A stretch of DNA of 64,000 nucleotides, taken from the NCBI RefSeq assembly GCF_022539315.1, contig NC_066314.1, forward strand, positions 51,397,180-51,461,179. Reading direction: 5' to 3'. Source of the DNA: Serinus canaria (taxonomy: Eukaryota > Chordata > Aves > Passeriformes > Fringillidae). Below the pieces are notes generated by a model that was not told the origin of the DNA, ran no database searches, and saw only the letters and a list, made by a program, of their open reading frames with translations. Below, in pieces: positions 51,001 to 64,000 of the stretch. The position numbers and the translations under genes are program-made. Position 1 is the stretch's first letter; every line of letters starts with the position of its first letter.

Positions 51001-54000
51001 ATTCTAATCACGTGCAATCTATCAAGCACATACACTTTTCACTGCTCTCTGTGACATGCATTGTAATAACTTGATATTCTGTTTTCTCCCTCTCCAAACC
51101 AGGCACATTCTCTCAACCTGCCTTGTTCTGCATTAGCAATCTATATTTTTAAGGACCTCAGACCCCATTTCCAATTACAAAGCTCTCATTTGAGGTTTCA
51201 CCTTTTTGGTTTCATGCTGCAAATTATGCCTGTAATATTGTCCTTGGAGCACATGGATTTGAATAGGGTAAAGTGGTGTAGAGAATATCTGTCTCTCTGG
51301 TTCAAGCTGTAAGGTAGCACATATTGCCCAGAGGTCAATGGCATGATTATCCCATCAGCAGGGTGAGTGCCTGGTATTGCTCTCTGCACAGCCAGGGACG
51401 AGGGAAATGTGTGGACAAAATTAAACCAATTTATTACATAACTGCATTAAGACTGTGTACAAATGTACCATGAGCAAAACCTGGGAACAGCTACATGAAT
51501 TGGAAGTCAGACATGTAATTGAAATCAGTAATCAGTCCAATTTTGTGGGAAAACTAGAACCTCCACATGCTGCTTTTTTCCAAATAATCTAGAGAAACAA
51601 GGATGTTTGAACCCCTTATTTTAATCTTAGCAAGCTAAAAGGAAAAAAAAAATAGCTTGGTCTGTAATGGGCCACTTCACTCTGCATCTTTTAAGTGTCT
51701 ATATTTTACTTGAATTTGAAGCTGGCTCCACTCCATGTTCTTTGCAGTAATCTCTAACAGCATTTAGCATGGGCCAAGCAGTTCAATTAAACCGAGGAGC
51801 CTTACTCCCTCTGACTCCGCGAGGTAAATATTTTTTGTCCTTTGAGATACTGCTAACAACAAAAAGAATTTTGTCCTAGTCCTGCTAGATGCATACCAAA
51901 AGGTGATTCATAAATATACAGTACAACTAGGGGACAATTTTTTTTTGTCCCCACAGCTTTTCTTTATTCATATTTTATTTCTTGCATTTAGTCAAGTGAA
52001 ATTCATAGTCCTGAAAAGAATTTGGACCTTTAGTGCAAAATCCATAGTTGAAGTAAATTTTGCCCAAGTTCATGTCAGTAAAAGAGATGCACAGTAGACA
52101 TTTTATGGTGAAAAGCCAGGCCAGTTCATTTTTCCTTTGCACTGCCTAAATATTTAAAAGGATCTCAGAATCTAAGCTGATGGTATTCCTGCTTTGGTGT
52201 AACACAAACCCTGTGTCAGCTGCTTCTGGTGTGTGTGGTTCTGGGATTCATTCCGGAGCTGGGACTGAACATGTCAGCAGAACAGATTCTTGAAAACCAT
52301 TTACTGCTGGCACAACAAAGTGAAATCCTGGAGCCATTTATGTCTGTCTTTGGGGATGCAGTGGTTTTTTTCCTCTCTGCTTAAGGACTGGGAGAGCTGT
52401 CAAGTAAGTGCTGTTCTGACACACCAAGAGAATTTGTGTGGTGGGAACAGAGGTGAATAGCAAAGGAGATGATACAGCGTTCAGTGGTAATGTTGACAAA
52501 TGTGTCAGAGCATGAACCATCTGAGGATCTAGCACATGCTTACTGCTTCTGCCCTGCTGAGATATGTGACTTGGAGCAGGACTGAAGCCCTACAGCAAAG
52601 TGAGCCATCATACTTTTTCTCTTTCAAAATTGTCCTTGGCTGACTCAATGCCATCACTCTTCTGTCATCAGTACTAAATGTCTGCCAGTTTATGTTCACA
52701 GCAACTTACTGAAATGCACATCGCCTCTGAAAGTGGCACAGGGTTTCCTGAACTTCATTAATTCATTGAATTGTCTTCCTGCACATGTTCTCCTTAATAG
52801 ACAGTAATACTTTTTATTTCTGTGTGCTTCAGGATGACATTATTGCAAGTGCAAAGTGACTTCTCTAGGGCTTTGCCAACCTGCTGCAGAGTCATATTGG
52901 CACCAATGTTTGACAGTACTTGGAGGCTCATGCTCGTTCCCATACTACTGAGAAATGATGATCTGAATATTGTCACACTGGTGTTCTAAAATCCTGAAAG
53001 AGTGCATCTCATCTGATAAGAACTACCTTAATAAAACATTGGAGTGAACAGGATGCTGCTGACTTCTACCAGTAAAAATGTCTGGTTCCTGGATTCCCTG
53101 ATTTACATAAACATTCCTGCTTTGAACTTACAGCTTATTTTTTTGACTAACTAAATAAAGATATGAATAGTTGGAAGAGCAGTCTTTAAATATGTTCTCC
53201 TTTCAACTCTAACCCCCTGTTATAGCTCATAAGTAAAAAGAGTTGGGTGACCTCAGCCAGGCCTGATGTGCATGAGGGCTGAAGTGCATAAAGAGGGCAG
53301 CAAAGGGATGCTCTTCTGGGGTATCAGTTTTGAGGCACCTCAGCAGATTTAGAAGAGAGTGTTCACACACAGACAATTCTCCTTTTGTGATCATTTTATT
53401 CTTTCAAATGTAGTAATGGGAAGTTGATATAGCTTGGTAGATAAAGGAGAAAGCAATGTGGAGATTGAATAGAGCAACAATACTGAGCAGGAAGAAGGAA
53501 TAGGAAAAGGAAGAGGTGGAAACATATCCCAAGTTAGTCAAGATGGTATATCTTGAAACCTACGATTATTTAAGAACACCATATATCACAGTAAATTTCT
53601 GTGGAGCTATATAGAGGCAAGCACACATATCTAGAATTTTTCTGCATTTTCTTGGCAGTGACATCTGACTATAAAAAAAACACTTGCTGAGGAGATAATG
53701 AAGTACATGGTAGCAATAAGGAGTTAACACAACATTTAATTCAATGTAATTTTGACCTGTCCCTTCTACCATCCCCTCTTAGCTGCAGTCAGCAATTAGT
53801 CTACTGTCATTGCCACCACCTTTTTATTTGTGTTGCTCTATGGTGCCAGAGGTTTGTTTATGTACAAATACCTCTAGACATAGTTTTATTTAAGAGAGTG
53901 GTAAGATGCTCCACACCCATTACCATGAAGCCAAGTTGTTTTCTGAAGCATTTTGATCACTGTAGCATTCAATCTAGATTTTGTGGGGGGAAGGAGGACT

Positions 54001-54057
54001 GAGAATTATTTATAAAATTGAGAAGAGCAGTGATGAAGCTCTGTTTCTGGGTTTTGG

Positions 54058-54073
54058 TTTTTTTTTTTTTTTT
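54058..54073 (+). repeat. Homopolymer T run
   Basis: About 16 T's preceded by GGGTTTTGG. No coding or known mobile sequence is associated with it. Confidence 0.75.
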
Positions 54074-54107
54074 ACTTTGGTTTTATGCTATTGCTTTTAA
54101 AGGTTTA

Positions 54108-54150
54108 GTTGCCATAACAACCCAAAGCAGTCCTGTATTACCATAGCAAC
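54108..54150 (+). promoter_or_regulatory. Two RFX X-box-like motifs, tentative
   Basis: GTTGCCATAACAAC at 54108-54121 and ATTACCATAGCAAC at 54137-54150 both resemble the RFX X-box (GTNRCC, 0-3 bases, RGYAAC), with about one mismatch in the first and two in the second. They sit 29 bp apart in an intron. A pair of such sites could mark an enhancer, but short matches like this also occur by chance. Confidence 0.25.
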
Positions 54151-57100
54151 GTGCTGTTGTGGGTGACAGTTTTTATGAGAATCCTTTTTTTTTCTTCACG
54201 TAATGTATTTGACGCTGGCCTTTTACAGGTATATTACAGCACACTACAGAGGTTTCAGAAAGTATCGGAATGACATAATAAGCAACAAAAATGAAGCATA
54301 TGCTTAAACCCAGGAAGGCTGTCTGGTGTCATGGTTGACTAATAAACAGAAAAAGAGTAAAATCACATTCCTGTTGCTTAACTTGGAGGTCAGAAGTATT
54401 GAGCTTAAAGCAGGGCTGGCTAATCAGTCTACATGAGTAAATATTCAAAAAACCCCTAACAGAACAGAAGTTGGGGCTTTGATTGTGTACCATAGAATTA
54501 GTGTAAAAACTACTTGCCATGATAGTTGTAGATGTGAAATTATGGGGCTTCTTTAAAGTTCTCTGCATGGGGCTGCTCCGTGAGATGTTGGGAGGCTGAA
54601 GTGAGAATTGCAGAATGAGGTAGCCTCTCACAAAGCTGAGAGGGGTTCCTGCTGTGAGCTGGCTCCAGCTGCATACTGATAGCCTGCAAACCTCGGGTGC
54701 TGGTTGGGACCTGGCAAGTCCCTAAATTGTTTGTGATCTCTCTGTATTGAGGACTTTTCCCTCTTCCTGTGTGATACCTTTAATGGCTGTGCTCTTCAGA
54801 GCCTCTTGGCTTATGAAAGGAATAGTAATGGAGCTTTTCCTTCCACTAATCTGCATCTCCATCTACTCATTGTGTAACTCTCTGGAGCAGTGGACCACTG
54901 GAACATATCAGCTCTCCTAAGGCCTCATAGATTACTGGGCATCTTTCTGTCAAACTTCAAATTGAAGTTACAGACCTGTTGCAGACCATATCCTTTGCCC
55001 CAGCAAACAGAGTGCACACTATGGGTTTATAGTCTTATGACAAGCCACATTATTTCTTTGGAAAGAGGATAGAGAAGCATAGTTAGACAGCTGCGGAGAT
55101 TGTTATTGATCACTATTTTTATGGGGAGACACAGGTCTATTACTTTCCTGTAATCAGTTGCATCAATGATGAAAAAATTTTTCATTCCTGATATGCATAT
55201 TTTAAAGAAAAGAAAAGCTTCCAGCTGGGATCTTGCAATAATTCCCCTTACCATAGTCAAGGAGACAGCAGGAATTGCTTTACAGTTATGCTTTATGGTT
55301 TCTGACCCCTCTGTAAGCCTAGACAAATCTGCTGTTACTTCCTCTCATTTGACCCTCAATTCTCCAGTCCTCATTCTGAATTACTCAGCTCTGGGAGTAG
55401 TAATTAGTTGGGAAGATTATATCCTTCTTACTTTCTGGATGCCTCCCTCTAACATGTTCAGAGACATGATATCCTAGAATGGTTCTTACCCTTAATTTTC
55501 ATTGTATTGGAAAGCCCCTCCACGATCTTGAAGTTTCCAGATGAGATGTCTTCCATCTAATTTAAACAGGAATTACTGGACATGATTTCTTCCTAGTTCT
55601 TCTTCAACTCCTTTTTCCAGTCAAAAATTTTCAAATTAATAAATCAACACTTAAATGTTGTAAATACTTGCCTCTCCTGTTTCTTTATCTCCTTGTAACA
55701 TTGATGCTGAATTCTATTCCATGAAAAAAATTTAACCAGACTTCAGAGGGACTTCTGTACAACTGTGAAATTCGTACCTGTTTCAGTTTAATTACTGAAT
55801 ACTTACCATCATGCAATATGATTTCTACTCTTTTTTTTTCCCCTCACTTGTTTGAAATTACTCTTAAGTATGAGATAAACTCAGGTAAAGAAGCAAGATT
55901 GCAGTGTCAGGAATCATGTTAGGGGAGAATCTAGATCTGGATCTGGAATATGTACCTGTGCAGAAGGAGAATTTGTGGAGGTTTCCTTTTAAATTGAAGC
56001 AAAGTTAAGGAGGGGCTGCAGGTTGCAGTACGCTCTTTGCAAACCCTGTAATGAAGCAGATGTTTGCCTAACCCATGTGATTCCCCTGGGACTGTCAGGA
56101 TATTGGCAATAAAGAACAGAGAATCAGCACCCCCTTGCCATAACCAGTATAGTTGGTACCAAGTAAGCATGGGCAGCAAAAATGGCACTTAAATATCAGT
56201 GTGTTTCAGTAACAAAAGAGTTCATGTGCTTCGGAGCTGTTTGTCATTGAGGGTGTGACACTGGTGTTTGAGCTGCCTTGTTTTTCACCTTTCTTATGGT
56301 TTACAACCTGTTTCATGTCTTCCCATACCATGTGTTTTTACCAGAGCATTGAGGTCCATCTGCAGTTTCTTGCTCGAACACACTCTCTGAAATGGCAAGC
56401 TATGCTTCACCAGACAGCCAGTTCTGTACTACCCCAAAAGGTAGAAAACCTTTCCCCCGAAGGTAGAAAATTATGAGGTGCAGACTTACTGATGAAGGTC
56501 CCTGTTTAGTGATACAATAAATAAAAGACTAGAGATGGAAATGTCATAGCTGCCTAGCATTAAGTGGTATCTAGTTTAAAGTCACTGTTCATTTTTTTTC
56601 CTAAAATTCTAACGGAGTAACTATTGTGAGAAACCTTACCATGGATCGGATACCATCTGTCTTTCCATTGTAATCCTAAAGTCAGCCCAGGCTCCAAATC
56701 AGGTGTTCTGGCTAATGCAATAGAAATGTCATCTGAGCTCACATTTGACTGTGTATGAGGTTTGCTCTGCTGGGTGATTCAGGCATGAACAGAACCTGTG
56801 TACTAATGAGCATGGAGCCAGGCTGAACTGAGGCTTGGACTAACTTGGTTGGATTATATTGTACTAAGGTACCTTGCTATGAAACTCTGGCCTTCACTCT
56901 GAAGGCAGGTGGGAATGCAAATTTCTAATGATGAAATTTGGAAGGCAGATTCTAAAGTAGAAGAAATTTGATTTTCATTATCCCAAGCTGTGATTAGTCT
57001 AAATTTATCCCTTGGTAGAAGAGGAAGATGTTTAATAATTTCTCTAACAGTATGTAAGGTTTCCAGGCTGGCAAAATTAAGAACTAAAGATTAGGTTAGT

Positions 57101-60100
57101 AATCTCTGGAAAGTGTGTTGAGACCTGGAGAGCACCTTTCATTATTTTTGCCCCCTTGTGACCAATGCTTGAAAAAGCAGTGATAAACTCTGAAGGAAGT
57201 TGCAACTAGAGTTGAAAGCAGAGATAGGAGAGCTGTCATTTAAGGCTGAGGGATTTTCAGGGGAAAAAAAATAAAATCATGCTTACATGTCCACCTCTGC
57301 AAAAATGCACTGGGGATATGCTTCTTTAGATGTCCAAAATAGCTGATACTTTTTGTTCCTCTCTCCAGAGACTGCCTCTGTCTGGCCTAGCTGTCAAGCA
57401 AAACATGAGCTTGTTCCAAGGAGCTTTGTAGCTCTGATGTCTTGCTCATAGTCCATTGTGAAAGGGCAAAGAGGAGGCAAACTCCTTCAGATGAGTCAGG
57501 ATAAAGAAATGTCACAAGTGTTTTATTAGCCTGAAAGCTTGAAGCACCCTTACCAACTCCAATGCCCATTTACAGCCCTGCAAGGGGGATTAGTATCTCT
57601 TAGCAATGTTTTGAAATCAACCGAATCCAGCAACTGCCATGAGTGAAATTGTAAAATATTAGTACTAATGATACTTGAGAAGGAAGACAGATGTAATTGC
57701 ATCACAGTTTTCCCTTATAGCCTTAGAATATACACAAACTGAAACAACTTACTTAATTATATGTTATGGTTGTATTTCTAGTACTTGGTGAGGAGGTATA
57801 TTGAGACAGCAGGGTGTTGTAACTATTTTGCTTCAGATCTCACCAAAATTCTACAGTAACTGTATAGAATTGCTGTGTTAAAAAACCACCATTTTTCCCT
57901 TCAGGGGATCTTGCAAGAATGTGGTCCATTTTTCACTTAAAAAAACAGTGTTACTAATGGAGATCTCAAGGGAGACATTCATCAGATTAGGCCAAGATCC
58001 TTGTCTCATTTGCCATAGACTCAATCTAGAGCAATTTCATTACTTTCATTTAAGCTATCCTTGGATTTTTATTGGGGAAAATTAGATGAGAATCCAGCTT
58101 TTAATTAGAAAACAGTGCATGTGTGGGATGTACAGTGGGGTTTTTTCCTAAGACAAGAGACTTCAGTGACCAGCAGAGGTCTCCTAGAAGTACTCATACC
58201 ATCTATGATCAACGGATTAATTTTTCCTGAAAAATAAAAATGCATGAAATTCTGTTAAAAATCAAGAAAAAATGAAGGAGACATAATTTTGGAAACTGTG
58301 AAATGTGGTGATTGTGAAAGAGAAGTTGTGATAGCTTTCATTTAGCTTGGAATAGCTTGGGATTTGTGTACTTACATCTGAGCTGTAGTTTAAGCATCTC
58401 CTGTTTTTATTCCTCACACTATAGCTAGCCCATGTTAGAGTGGCACAGTCCTATTCCTGAAATGCCATTGCATCTGTCAGTGCCAGGTTAATAATTACGC
58501 ACTTGCAAGCTGATGTGATTTCATGTGAAGAATCACAAGGTGATTTAGCAATGGAGTGCAGGCAGGAGAATCAGCTGAATTTGTCTGAGTGTACAGCTCT
58601 GTTACAAGGGCATTTTAGAAATCTGGTGCTACACAGATGCGGTGTGTCTGTCTGCTGTTAGCAAAGACCAGCACTTTTTCTTCTATGCTATTTTCCACAT
58701 TACAAGTTCAGGCAAGACATCATTAGAGGCATGAGGGTCTAACTTGAGCAGGGGCTGAGTGCCAGACAGCCTCACAAGTGAAACAAGAGCCAAGGATTTC
58801 CTGATTTTCAGTTTCTTGTGAAAAGCACAGCAGATTGTAGCTCTCTATTGTCTGATATACTGCTTTCCACCTATTTTCACCCCATTCAGTATTTCTCTCT
58901 GGGTTTCTATTCCTCAGGTTTATTAACTTGTGACTTTTGTGTGATGATTTTTTTTCTGCACTGTTGTCCCTGTGTAACAGGTCTCTGTGTAACATTTCTG
59001 GTCTGGTGGTGTCTGCAATAGCTCTCCATATTTTGGCTTTTACACTGGCAATCAGGGTGCTTTTTAACCCACTTTCAGTTTTGTTAACATTTAGTTGATC
59101 AGCCTCAGCTGTAGAGAGTAGAGACATTTTAACAGCCCACTGTATCACAGGTCAGGTTTTGTGGACCTGGCCAGAGGTCAGAATGAGGCATCAGCACACA
59201 CTTTTTGTAGCTGTGAAATAACTACAGGATTCTGTTTTTATTTAATATGCTGTTCTTCCCTTCCCTCTCTTTTTACTTTTGGGTTTAATCCTCTCTTTAA
59301 ATTTTTCCTAAGTCATGGGTTATTATTTTCATAGCCAGTTCAGCCGTTCCATTATGAATGCTCCTTTTATGCTGAGTGTCAGTGGAAAGGATGTATCTGA
59401 CCCATCTCCACTGCTCACTAAGTCAGCTGCCTTTGAAGTACATGTAATAAACTTACCCTGATGGTAAAAAGAAAAGCCTCATTAGTTCCAGCCTGTATTT
59501 GGGATGCACCTCTAATCCACACTTGTTCTGCTTCATTCTTTTTAATGTTTAGTTATTGATACACCTTACATGACTCATACAGTCTTATACTGGCAAGATA
59601 CTTTCCTGCATTTTCCCACCTTCTTTAACATTTTCACTTCCTCTCTCAAAACCTGGGTCACATTTACCTGAGGGTGTGTGAAACATCTGGCAAAAGCAAA
59701 AGAAACCCATGTGCAGTAGGTTGTGATGGCTGAACTGGGCAGTAAATCACCCCTAGCAGACTCTCAGGCAGAGAAATGTGACAGAGCTCCAAAGACAGGC
59801 AGCTACTTGCGAGGAGATACTGTGTCCATGGCACATCGGCAGCTCTTCTCAAGAGGTCATGGTGCAGCAAAACCCAAGTAAAGACAAGATGTCCAGGACA
59901 CAGGAACTCTGAAGCTCACTCCCATCTGATAAATGTTTAAACTTGCTAAAATATTTAGCGTGGCTTGGACTCCTTTGTTTACCAGTCTCATTTAATCTGT
60001 GCTGGAATAATTGTCTTCATAGTAGTTTATATGGTGCTGGGGTTTAGAATTTGGTAACAAAACAGTGCTGATGGCACGCTCATGTTCTGCCTTTTGCTGA

Positions 60101-60277
60101 GCTGTGCTTGCACAGCATCAAGGCCTTCCCAGGTTCCCAGTCTGTCCCCACAGTGCCTGCTTTGGTGGGTACTCAGTAGGCTGGGACAGGACACAACCAG
60201 GCAGGTGACTCTCACCAGCAAAAGAGTTACTATTCCATGGCATTCAGCAGCATGCTCTTCTAAAAGGGAAGAGAGGC

Positions 60278-60318
60278 GGCTTCAGGGGACTAGACAGGGG
60301 CTTCAGGGGACTGGCTGG
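60278..60318 (+). repeat. 21-bp tandem duplication
   Basis: GGCTTCAGGGGACTAGACAG is followed at a 21-bp spacing by GGCTTCAGGGGACTGGCTGG. The first 14 bases agree perfectly. It is a small local duplication with no known role. Confidence 0.8.
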
Positions 60319-63300
60319 GCATCAGTTACCCATAGGAGGAACTGTGTGGCATCACTTGTTTTGATTTGTTTTCTTCCCTTCCATCTTCCTCTACTTCATT
60401 TATCAAACAATTGCTTGTTGGTTTTGGGTTTTTTTCCAATCGGAACCCCCAAGTTTTCTTGCTTTTAATCTACCTTTCCTCCTTCCCAGTCCCACTGAGG
60501 GAGAGGAGAAGTGAGTGATGGACCATGTGGTGCTTTTTTGCCCACTGATGTTAACACAAAACACTGGTACAAGAAGTGCTGCCAGTTAGCTCTCAGTATG
60601 GTACCAGTATTTCTTCATCTCTATTTTATCCTGGTGAGCTGCATGAACATTTGACAGCTACCAAAGTGATACCACTTTTGTTGCAAAACCCTGGCATTGA
60701 AAAATATGCAGGTAGCTGTGCCAAAGTAAAGGTATCATCATAGCCTTCTGCACACAGGAGAAAAAACACCTGTGTAAGAAGGGATATGTGAACCTGAAAT
60801 ACTGACTTTAAGAGGTTAATTCCTGAAACCTGCTGTAAATGGAACAGTCTACCATGGTAAAACCATCAAAGATCAGGAGACCTACTTAAAAATTAGGATG
60901 TCAAGAAAAAAGAAAGTATCCACTTCTTGTTTGTTGTCAGGTTCATTGGTATTACACTTCTTTGCTTTTCATAGCAGTCATAGGAGCAAAAAGCTTACTC
61001 TTCAAAAAAAACAGTAATCACCAACTTTTTCCTGTTACTAGATACTTCTAGAATATGCAATACTAATAAACACCCCAAGGTATTTTCAGGGCTCCTGGTG
61101 CCTAACCACACAGAGGAAGGAAGATACTTCCTTCGTCTGTGTACTGTAGAAACATAATTAATTGTCGGAAATTAATTTCTTCAATGCTTCAGAGTGTTTC
61201 CAACCCCTGCCACAAAGCACAGTGTGTTCAAGAAATTTCACAGTAGGGACATTTTGAGTCCTCTAAACCCATTTCCATTTGGCAGGAGCAGTAGATTCTG
61301 CAGATCTTAGAATATTAGGCAACATTAAAAACAAGTAACAGGAGTCAGGGATTTATTAACATATGAAAGTATGTTCATAATCTACTTTTAATTGGTAGTG
61401 CTCCAGAATCCTACCTGAAACACACATTATCAGAATAGAAGCTGTCATTTTAGTACACAGGAAGTAAGTGGTAACATATCAAATCCATGCTTCTATGAAC
61501 AGAATGAGCTCAAAAACAGTATAGCAAATATCTGGCATAATCAAGCCTCTGCTGCTGTGTTTTTGAAAGCTCTTGTTCTGCATTCAACACTTCTTTCCAA
61601 TTTTTTAGCATTCCATAATAAAACCCATCCACCAATGTCAACAACTGATGTCTCTGCTCGTTTGAAAGTCTTTTATAAGGGTAAACCTTGGAGTTCAGCA
61701 TGACCACAGTGAGGTGAAACTAAGGTAAAAAACCCTGCCTCCTTGCAATGAGTTTGTTGATTCAAAACCTCCACTATGATTAAACTTGAAACCCATTCTG
61801 TTAGGCCCCTTTAGTTTTAGCATCTTGTCTCTTCCAATTAATTTTTAGAGGCTTTTTGAGAGTGTCTTCTGTCTCTGCTGTTGAAGGAAACAACTTCTGC
61901 TGGAACCACCTTTTCCAACCTGCTTCTGGAGTCAAAAGAAACCAAAAATGTATGTGCCACTTGGAAGCTATGATGCAGGCATGTGGCATCAGGAGGGTTA
62001 AAGAGCCAGATATGTTCAGCAGGTAGCTTTGTTCACCTGGCAGTTGCCTAGCAGGTAACCTGTTGACTTTTTCTGGAAAGGGCTTGGAAAATTACTGGGA
62101 AAGCTGTGCATGTATGAAAGTGGTTGAAAGGGCACATCTCTTTTTTACAGTATTTTCTCTAAAAATTTACCTGCTATGCTTTTAAACTGAAAAGATCACC
62201 ACTGGGTGAATTCTCTCTCTCTGGAGAGCATTCACACTCTTTTTTTATAGCAGGTCTCTTATTTTTATTTTCAATTCTCTCACTGTCTTTTCCCCTCAAT
62301 GTAACCCTCGCAGGTCATGTGAAACCAAGGAAGAGGAGGAAGGGCAGAAGGTTTAAGGCAACTCCCTTTCCCAGTCACTAGCATCAGGTAGAAAGAAACT
62401 TTCCGCTACTGACCTGCCAAATCTGTAGCTCCTGATTCAAGACTGGATTGTGCTATGATTAATGAAACATGTTTAGTAGTCTCATTTGAGCTTTTAATGG
62501 TCTGTTATCTGCATTATGGCTTTAGCATACACTTCATTATGATTGATAGCCTGTATGGGAGTAGGGAGCAGGGTATAGGGCTGCTTGGAGGTGTGCACGC
62601 TGAATAGAGAAAAGTGAAAATAGCTTGGTAGCGTTTGAAGTGCCAGGTTAATTCTTTAGGAATCCTTTAGGATATATCTCTGTGAGAGCCAATGTCTGCA
62701 CATGTACATGAACTAGTTAACTGCACTGGCAAAATGTTGTGTTGCACTGATAGTTCCTGCTGAGAAATGGCAAAACTACACAGTGGGCAATGCTGCTTTA
62801 ACACAGTTGTAAGGCTTTTGCTACTTCAACCAGCTAAGATATCTCTGCCAGACACTGTGCTATGCCAGGTTCATCCACCTTTCCTTTCCTGTGTGTTTCA
62901 ATCTTTTCTACAAGACATAACATGCTTCTGTTCTTCCCTACATCAGCAGTAGGGTAAACACAGCTCCCTCTTGAATCAATCAATTTCCTGTGTCTTAAGT
63001 TTAGAGGGAGGATTGCTGACATGCAGATTTGGATGTTATTTAGCCACTTGTTTTGCCAGCCGTGAGCCTGCAGGGGTTATGTTGCAGGTGAGAGAACGAC
63101 CTTCAGGAGTACCTAGCAAGCATCTACAATTTAAATTTAATGACCTTATTTCGTGAAGTACTTAATCATAGACTGAAGTGTTAAAGCTCATCAGTAGTCT
63201 CATGGACTTAAGCAAGATTGAAAATGATGATGCACTGAGATACAGCATTGAGTTAGGGCAGATAACATCAAAGACTGTCCTGGCTAATAGATTCAGGGCC

Positions 63301-64000
63301 AAGTGTTGCTCTCCACCAGCATCCTCTTTTATCCCCCTCACTGAACAGTGTCTGCCAAATGTGGTTTTTCCAACTGCAGAGAATATGTGAAGTGCTAACT
63401 TCCTCTTAGGCCTTTGATGCTGAAATTTAGGCTGAAGTTTAAGATCATTGAGTTTAGAATTGGGAAAAAGATGGAGCAGTCAGCAAAATGCCACAGTTGA
63501 CCATGACGAACTGCTGCTTCTCCCCACTGGTACATGCTATGGCAGATGTTGAATGCCTGAGGCTACAGAGCTCAATGATCCCTAGGAAAATGTGCTCCTG
63601 CCCATAACTATTAAATTCTTAACACTAAAAATAGCTTAATAACTACACATCAGCAGCTTAAAAGTGTTTTCAGGAAGAAAGTGAAACTAACTGGAAACCT
63701 CCAGTTTCTGTATAAAACTAGTTTTGGCCCCTTGCTTGAATTTCTGAGCTCTCATATGTCATAAACTATTAGTATAACCGTTTTGATCACTTTTTAATAA
63801 ATATTAGGAATATATCACCTCTGTGTCCATCTGAACATGCACCTGTCAGTTTGCTTCTCACTGGTCTGTCTACTGTATTATTGCATAGAAGATGTGAATT
63901 TTGTCATCCATTTCTTCCTCGTCTTCATTCATGTTAATGAATTATTCTGGTCATTTATTGCATCCTAGCCCTGCATTTTGTGGATATCTGGTTTTGGTAG

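Larger units (their letters stand above)
41640..64000 (+). other. LARGE1: LARGE1 intron, at least 22.4 kb, continuing past the window
   Basis: No further LARGE1 exon is recognisable up to 64000. The intron contains a long CR1 copy (43655-45315), an A-run (48060-48077), a T-run (54058-54073), X-box-like motifs (54108-54150) and a 21-bp duplication (60278-60318). The stretches 45320-48050, 48080-54050, 54160-60270 and 60320-64000 show only AT-rich sequence with scattered chance open frames of at most about 140 codons. Confidence 0.8.

Noticed and set aside
51780..51830. CpG-containing segment ending in a GTAAAT donor-like site
   Set aside because: It has no open LARGE1-like frame and no acceptor of comparable quality, and does not match expected downstream LARGE1 residues.

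Overview
This is a slice of a bird nuclear genome, most likely from a songbird (Passeriformes). The evidence for a bird is CR1 LINE 3' ends with the usual avian consensus layout, mostly AT-rich introns, and vertebrate GT-AG exons. A minus-strand tRNA-Ile-derived SINE with a CR1-like tail (26353-26493) resembles the TguSINE1 type known from zebra finch, which argues for a passerine. There are no bacterial-style genes, CRISPR arrays or operons.

The only host gene I can support is LARGE1, on the + strand. It encodes the Golgi xylosyl-/glucuronyltransferase that builds matriglycan on alpha-dystroglycan. Four consecutive internal coding exons are present: 2024-2325, 12084-12166, 22020-22143 and 41468-41639. 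Together they encode about residues 36-263 of a protein of about 756 residues: the stem with its coiled coil, the start of the first glycosyltransferase domain, and its DTD metal-binding motif. All splice phases agree. The exon for the cytoplasmic tail and membrane anchor lies upstream of the window, and the rest of the enzyme lies downstream of 64000. The rest of the window is intron (9.8, 9.9 and 19.3 kb, plus two partial introns).

The main accessory element is a 3.54-kb endogenous retrovirus in the first complete intron (3666-7205, minus strand, antisense to LARGE1). It has two LTRs of about 385 bp, a 6-bp target duplication, a tRNA-Trp-like primer site, a leader splice donor, a matrix-like/proline-rich Gag reading frame, and a second open frame with an 18-residue repeat in the -1 phase. 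I see no protease, polymerase or envelope. A solo LTR of the same family, with its own 6-bp target duplication, sits at 18721-19106 in the opposite orientation.

Other elements are four CR1 fragments (one with endonuclease and reverse transcriptase remnants), the SINE, a trinucleotide microsatellite, homopolymer runs, several local duplications and a possible unidentified coding relic near 28.4-29.15 kb. A near-perfect 40-bp inverted repeat with a 6-nt loop at 34978-35063 is the most unusual structure not explained by a known repeat family. I found no convincing new multi-gene system; the best candidates for follow-up are the gag-only ERV family and this hairpin.
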